Part shown: positions 58,398 through 64,000 of the stretch, piece by piece
Position numbering within the stretch: position 1 is the first letter of the stretch
How the letters are laid out: every line of letters begins with the position of its first letter
NCBI GenBank assembly: GCA_002573585.1
Contig: PDNB01000047.1
Coordinates: forward strand, 1 to 64,000
Length of the DNA stretch: 64,000 nt
Source of the DNA: Helicocarpus griseus UAMH5409
Lineage: Eukaryota > Ascomycota > Eurotiomycetes > Onygenales > Ajellomycetaceae
Direction of reading: 5' to 3'
Program-made: the position numbers and the translations under genes
Notes under the pieces: model-generated
Told to the model about the DNA's origin: nothing
What the model saw: the letters and a program-made list of their open reading frames with translations, nothing else
The model's database searches: none

Positions 58398-59495
58398 TGC
58401 AACCCTGATCGAGGCAGGCCGTTAAGTATGAGGTAAAGAAATACACAAATAATAAGGAGGGATGTTAGGTCAACGGCAAGCGAGACGTGAAGAAGCCAGC
58501 GAAAGCTTGAGTTGGTTGTGATAGGAAGCAGAGAAGGAGAATTAAGGACGAGAAGAGGAGAGCAGCAGCAGTTCAATTGTTCGCAGTGACAAGGTCTGCT
58601 TGTCCTATCTTCATTGCAATGATACAGATAGGGAAGATAGAAGGAATTGAAAGAGGGGAGGAGAGAAAAAGAGAAAAGGGGAGCAGGGTGTTGGTTATAT
58701 AGCAACACTCTGGGAGGCAGAGAAAAGAAGAGGCAGAGGCAGAAGGGGGGGGATCCTCCTGCCATTGGCCTGTGTTATTCATTGTTGTGAATATCGAGCT
58801 GTAAAGAGATACAGATACAGCCCAGAGTGTTGTGGTGGTGAGGCCTGGAATTGGTGATAGCTTCACAGCTTGCTGTCCTGCACGGCGGGCGTTTACTGGC
58901 AACATTAGCCAGGTGATATGCAGTGAGACAGCTGTAGCAGGCCCCAACAGGCAAGGTATTAGTTCTACAGTCGTTGGCTTGGAAACAAGAGTGGATTGTT
59001 AAGATCAGACTGGATATACGATGTGATGTGTAGAATCGAAGAACAGAAGAAGCGGAGGATGAGGTTGCAACTGTCGCTGGATCACGGGGTCTGCTGCACG
59101 TCGCGGGGAAACAGGCCAACCTCACCGCCAGCAACGCCATCTAAAAACAACAGATATTGAACATCATACCTCTTACTCAGCGACGATTTACTTGGAGACT
59201 TCTATTCTAGCTAGAGTTTGTGGCTACTGCTCCCATTGCTAGCTATCTCTCATCTCTCCCAACCCAATTCACCCTCTCCATCTATTATCTATTATCTATC
59301 TGGTGTGTAGGAGCTATCCCCTCTACCAGCCCTCCTCCCCCTTGCCATTGCGCCGCAGACTGACGAACTCTCCAAAAAGACACTCTTAGTTTACAAATAT
59401 CGAGACTTTATTAAGACCGCCGTCTGCCTTTTCTCCGCACATATCTCAATCACAACCCTTCCTCCATGCTCCAAGTCCCAATCAGAGAGTCAACC
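58398..59495. other. Divergent intergenic region
   Basis: Promoters of the dynamin-like gene and of the GDP-mannose pyrophosphorylase-like gene. The last 300 bp before the latter are CT-rich, typical of strongly expressed fungal genes. Frames at 58394-59140 are motif-free. Confidence 0.5.
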
Positions 59496-61000
59496 ATGGC
59501 CTCTACCAAGGCCGTTATTTTGGTACGCAATTGCAGCTTGGGATACCCCTGGATTTCCACTGACAGGATCCTGCTAGGTTGGTGGACCCTCGAGAGGCAC
59601 CCGGTTTAGGCCTCTCTCCCTCGATGTTCCAAAGGTACAGTATACATCCCCCCATATTAAAACCCCATTCGATCCGGTGCGATGCGGGGGAAGCAACGCT
59701 GACAAGAACCGTATTTCTAGCCCCTATTCGACGTCGCCGGTCACCCCATCATCTGGCACTGCTTGAGAGCCGTTGCGAAAGTTCAGGGTATCAGAGAAGT
59801 CATTCTGGTCGGATACTACGAGGAAACCGTCTTCCGGGATTTCATCAAAGACTCCGCCAAGGAGTTCCCCCAATTCCGCATCCAATACCTACGAGAATAC
59901 GAGGCATTAGGAACCGCAGGAGGCCTTTACCATTTCCGCGACGCTATATTGAAGGGCCGTCCTGAACGATTTTTCGTGCTCAACGCTGATGTCTGCTGTT
60001 CGTTCCCGTTGGGGGAGATGCTGAAGTTATTCGAAGAGAAGGATGCGGAGGCTGTTATCTTAGGGACACGGGTAAACAACGATGCCGCAACCAACTTTGG
60101 CTGCATCGTGTCCGACAGCCATTCAAAACGTGTGTTACACTACGTCGAGAAACCAGAATCCCACATCTCCAATCTAATCAACTGCGGCGTCTACCTCTTC
60201 GCCACGGAATGCATCTTCCCATCCATCCGAAGCGCAATCAAGCGACGTACCGCCCGCCCCCGCCTCCTGTCCTACCCATCATCCGACAACCTTGAAACCT
60301 ACGTCCCCAATCCGGAGGAAGAGGGTGAGAAGCCCGAGGTCCTCCGCCTCGAACAGGACGTCCTCTCCGACCTGGCCGACAGCAACCGCTTCTTCGTGCA
60401 CGAAACCAAAGATTTCTGGCGCCAGATCAAGACCGCCGGCTCTGCCGTGCCTGCCAATGCGCTCTATCTGCAACAGGCATTCCAATCGCAATCTGAAGAG
60501 ATTGCGGCGCCCTCTGCCACCATCGTACCACCCGTCTACATCCACCCTACTGCCACCGTCGACCCAACTGCCAAGCTGGGTCCCAACGTGTCAATTGGAG
60601 CCCGTGCTGTCATTGGCGCTGGCGTACGAATCAAGGAATCCATCGTCCTCGAAGATGCTGAAATTAAGCATGACTCGTGCGTCATATACTCGATAATCGG
60701 ATGGAGCAGCCGTGTGGGCGCATGGGCACGAGTGGAGGGTACACCCACGCCTGTAGGCAGCCATTCGACCACCATCATCAAGAACGGCGTCAAGGTGCAG
60801 AGTATTACGATCTTGGGTAAGGAGTGTGGTGTCGGGGATGAAGTCAGAGTGCAGAATTGCGTCTGCTTGCCATATAAGGAGCTGAAGAGGGTATGTTGAC
60901 TTATCTTTTTAACTCCTCTGATATTCTTGCTTGAGGTGAACACATAAACTGACGAAGCATTTTCCAATACTAGGATGTCGCCAACGAAGTGATCATGTAG
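59496..61000 (+). CDS. GDP-mannose pyrophosphorylase, alpha-type (GMPPA-like)
   Basis: Nucleotidyltransferase-fold protein of GDP-mannose synthesis, which feeds glycosylation and cell-wall mannan. Exons 59496-59522, 59578-59634, 59721-60890 and 60974-61000 (1,281 nt, 426 aa). The N-terminal signature is VGGPSRGTRFRPLS, followed by DVPKPLF and GHPIIWH; the middle has FVLNADVCCSFPL. The C-terminal left-handed beta-helix shows hexapeptide repeats (ATVDPTAKLGPNVSIGARAV). The length and the insert around residues 190-240 fit the alpha (regulatory, GMPPA) form rather than the shorter catalytic beta/Psa1 form. The initial ATG at 59466 is also in frame and would add ten residues. Confidence 0.9.
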
Positions 61001-61721
61001 AAGATCAATCACCTCCACATCTGTTTAAAGCATCTATCTACCCTTCTTTTGCCTGTCCATCTGTCGCGTTCTAGATAAGCCCTCCAGCCAAGCGTCAATA
61101 TTAAGCAATGATTCCGTTTGTTTTATGCCGTCCCTTCTTTTATGCTTTTCTTTCGTCTATGGTTTTTTTGGAACCTTCTTTTGCACGTTTTAGTAGCACA
61201 TATATACTCTATATACCAGGTGTATATAATACAGAACGTATAGATAACGGAAACAGACATTGCATCCACCACTTGCTCGTCATATGAACATGTACAATCC
61301 AATTGCAACATAGGTAAGATTATACAAGTTTGTGCACAGGATTCCAGGTCATGTTTCGATTGCCGGAGCCATCACTCGTATTCGCCAGCTTTAGCGTGCC
61401 GACTAGCTCCTTCGGCCATCGCCTCGTATTCAAAATCGCCGTCTCACTATCGTCAGATGATTTCGACTGAATAACAAATTGGACTGATCCGCATGCTTGG
61501 GATAATAAATACCGGACGCCGGCCGCTCAAGCTGCAGTCCTTGTATTGAATCTTCACCGACATGGTCAACAAGCAAACAAACAGACAATCATCTTTCAAC
61601 TGTTGATTTGCTTCCCCGCATTATCTCCAACTCAATCCCGCCCCCGGCCATAACCAGAAAAGTAACCACAATTCCAATTCTACGCGGTTTACATCACTGA
61701 TAAAAATTTAAAACCGCAAAC
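61001..61721. other. Intergenic region
   Basis: 3' flank of the GMPPA-like gene and promoter of the 61722 gene. No coding signal. Confidence 0.5.
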
Positions 61722-62618
61722 ATGTCATTCTCCCTCCCGCTCCGCCTCCCACTCCCCCGCCCCTCCACCCTCCTCATCCTCCTCGGCACCCTCCCCCTCA
61801 CCGCCCCAACCGCCTACCTCCTATACCTCCGCCTCACCACCGCTCCCCACGTAACCTCCCGCACAGGCAGGTACAGACACCGCAAATCAACCAAAACATC
61901 CTCTTCGTCGACTTCCTCGAGTACAGAATCCGACGCTGAACCCCCTTCCCCAACACCCCCCTTATCAATCCCCTCTCTCCTCCCCGCCTCCCCAAGCCAC
62001 ACAATCATGTACGAGCGCGTAACCAGCCACCCGCTCCCGCTGTCCTCTTTAAAATATCATGATGGGCAGGAATTCTCGAACTTGTTGACAGCGTATCTGC
62101 GAACGACGATGAAGGCGTTTGCGCGCACGCCGCAGGCGCGGATGATTCGAAAGGCGTTGGAGGATGGGAGGAATTATGACGGGGGTGGTGTCACTGTTTC
62201 AGGTAAAGGGGATGTTACAGAGGTGGCTGACAGCTTTGAGGATCGGTGTATTGATGAGATGCGGTTTGGGATTGGGGAGAGGGTTAATGGGGTTTATGTT
62301 GTTGGGTATCGAGGGGTTGGGCCGGCTGGGGGAGAGGAAGTGGGAGGCGGGGAGAGGGTGGAGTTGAGGTTGCAGGTGCCGGAGGGTTATAAGGGGCCGG
62401 GAGCGGCGGTGGAGGGGATTATTGTTGCTGGGGTTGAGGGGGTTGAGGGGGATGTTGGTAGTGAGGGTGAGAGAAGGGTGGTGATGGTTAATGAGACGTG
62501 GTTGTGGAGGGCGGAGGGAGAGAAGAAGGTCTTATTGGAGGGGGTAATTGGGAAGTGGTTGCATGGGCTTCTTGCGGGATGGTTGGTTGTTAAGGGGATG
62601 GGGGCTGTTATGGTATGA
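61722..62618 (+). CDS. Single-pass membrane-anchored protein of unknown function
   Basis: Single exon, 298 aa; I do not recognise the family. Residues about 15-37 (STLLILLGTLPLTAPTAYLL) form a likely membrane anchor, followed by a Ser/Thr-rich linker with a phospho-acidic look. A folded-looking domain starts at about residue 95 (YERVTSHPLPLSSLKYHDGQ) and reaches the C-terminus, which is hydrophobic (WLHGLLAGWLVVKGMG). The first third of the gene is almost pure C-ending codons and the last half pure G-ending, a sharp switch near 62,080. Confidence 0.75.
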   Translation: MSFSLPLRLPLPRPSTLLILLGTLPLTAPTAYLLYLRLTTAPHVTSRTGRYRHRKSTKTSSSSTSSSTESDAEPPSPTPPLSIPSLLPASPSHTIMYERVTSHPLPLSSLKYHDGQEFSNLLTAYLRTTMKAFARTPQARMIRKALEDGRNYDGGGVTVSGKGDVTEVADSFEDRCIDEMRFGIGERVNGVYVVGYRGVGPAGGEEVGGGERVELRLQVPEGYKGPGAAVEGIIVAGVEGVEGDVGSEGERRVVMVNETWLWRAEGEKKVLLEGVIGKWLHGLLAGWLVVKGMGAVMV

Positions 62619-62861
62619 TGGCGGAGGTATTCAGAGCCGGGTCTAGGCGTTGGTGGTTTGGAGCGCATATGGTTATTTTCTGAGTTGTACTAGTACCCCT
62701 TGTATATACCCCATTCCTCTCTTTTCTCCTTGAATAAGCAAGTAAGACAAATGAGCAGATGTAGAAATATGTCCACTTTTCAAGTTATATATACACGAAG
62801 GAAAACGCCGACAGTGTGAACGCCAACCTAGCTCAACAGAATTGACAAACACATCATACAA

Positions 62862-64000
62862 TCATATAAAACCGCCTTCCTGCTCCCTCTTCTCCCGCAA
62901 ATAGCCCTCATTCTGAACCCTCATCCTTTCCATATCCCTAACCTGCCTCTCACTCATCCCCCACGGCGAATAATATAGAGGGTTATCATCCCACGTCCTT
63001 GCCGTCCCAGCAGACGCAGACATTGTCGTGTCGTAAGTCTCATACGGTGAATCCTGCGGCACATGGCCGCCACTATAAGCATACGGACTATCGTCCATCT
63101 CGTCCCCTACCCGCCGAGGTCGGTACGGTTCAAGCGCCACATCGTTAGTCCGTACGGAGAAGCCACGGTATAAAGGCTCTGGCTGGAATCTATTGCTGCG
63201 TAGTGAAGCGGATCGACTGTAAATGGAGGAGGCGGCTGGGGAAAGAGGGCGGCTTATTGCTGGTGGCACGGCCAAATAGTTTGCACTGTTCATGCCTATA
63301 TTGGTGTTGACATCTGTGGCTATATCTGATCCCCGATTCGTCTCCGTTTCCGAGGTCATTTCCATGGGATCGTCGCCCATCATTTCGTCGCCCATCATAT
63401 GGTATTTCTTTATGCCGGCGACGTCGCGACCATGGGTAGATCGGGCGCGTGTGCGAGCATCAAGGAATACCGAGGTAGCGTGTGATGCCACGCTGAGGAC
63501 TGTGAAGGAGAAGAGTGCTTTGTATAGATGGCAGACGGATATTCCGGTAGAGTTTCCCCAGTATTTCGCATTGCAGGTGAATATTACGGTTTGGGAGAGG
63601 TTCCAGCTCAGTAGGCAGAGAGAGACAGTCCAGAGGATTAGGAAGATGACACTGAATACTAGGGAAAAGGTTGGGGGGAGGGTGGTGAAGATTTGCGCGA
63701 GACTGGTGCAAAGGAGGTAGAGGATGGTCAGGAGGCCGATGGCCGTGAACTATCGAGAAACGAATTGTTAGTCATGAACTCATACAGCTTGATTCATATA
63801 CATATGCATTGTGACGGTCAAGGGTTGACTCCTGCGTGACCGTTGAATCCAGTTCACAATCGCAGCCATGGCTATTGAATGGTTCCTGTCAATGACGTGG
63901 ATCCTGAAAAGAGGTTACATACCACGAAGAATGTAAACGGAATTTTGAAGTTATCATGCCGAAGATGATACATGAAATAGAACATTACTGCCACCACAAT
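62862..64000 (-). CDS. MARVEL-like membrane protein, 5' end outside window
   Basis: The 3' exon runs from about 63750 down to 62862. It begins with FTAIGLLTILYLLC, has further hydrophobic stretches (TFSLVFSVIFLILWTVSLCL and ALFSFTVLSVA) and a conserved-looking CNAKYWG...VCHLYKALF motif typical of fungal MARVEL proteins. A cytosolic tail of about 200 residues rich in Ser, Tyr and Pro follows. Upstream, 63800-64000 holds at least one more exon (VMFYFMYHLRHDNFKIPFTF and MAAIVNWIQRS), whose borders I could not fix. The gene continues past the right edge. Confidence 0.75.

Noticed and set aside
1..64000. CRISPR arrays, bacterial operons, rRNA genes, transposases or viral genes
   Set aside because: None seen on either strand. 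The intron-rich eukaryotic gene structure makes the bacterial features unlikely.

Overview
The window is nuclear DNA of a filamentous ascomycete, most likely from the order Eurotiales (Aspergillus/Penicillium type). The evidence is short 50-90 bp spliceosomal introns with GTAAGT/GTATGT donors and CTRAC-like branch points, a tyrosine-catabolism cluster typical of that group, a NACHT-ankyrin NLR-like gene, a fungal cutinase and Zn2Cys6 regulators. There are no operons, ribosome binding sites, CRISPR arrays or recognisable transposons. The species cannot be named from sequence alone.

Layout. 0-26 kb is accessory-like and gene-poor: a secreted cutinase, a weak DUF7770-like frame, a beta-lactamase-fold hydrolase broken by a frameshift, a 2,126-aa NACHT-ankyrin protein, an SDR oxidoreductase with a 43-A tract in an intron and an eroded 3'-end copy 1.7 kb away, a DJ-1/PfpI protein with an N-terminal signal-like segment, an Old Yellow Enzyme, two intron-containing tRNA-Ser(GCT) genes and an FAD monooxygenase with a 5-nt microexon. 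At 28-30 kb lies an F-box-like/ankyrin protein.

31.4-38.9 kb holds the homogentisate (tyrosine/phenylalanine degradation) cluster: maiA(+), fahA(-), hmgA(+), hmgX(-), hppD(+). HppD converts 4-hydroxyphenylpyruvate to homogentisate, HmgA opens the ring, MaiA isomerises maleylacetoacetate and FahA yields fumarate plus acetoacetate. The fourth gene looks like the fungal counterpart of animal TTC36, a TPR protein linked to HPPD stability, which suggests a function for HmgX. The fahA/hmgA divergent promoter holds two CGG-N8-CCG inverted repeats, and a near-copy of one lies upstream of maiA. An SDR and a divergent Zn2Cys6 regulator follow at 39.5-42.6 kb.

43-64 kb is mostly conserved housekeeping sequence: a BTB/POZ gene with two apparent lesions, cox15 (heme A synthase), an acidic zinc-binding protein of unknown role, cytosolic-type lysyl-tRNA synthetase, a dynamin-like GTPase, a GDP-mannose pyrophosphorylase alpha-type protein, an anchored protein of unknown function and, cut by the window end, a MARVEL-like four-helix membrane protein.

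Exon boundaries were read by hand from splice signals, reading frame and family motifs. For the confident genes the summed exon lengths are multiples of three.
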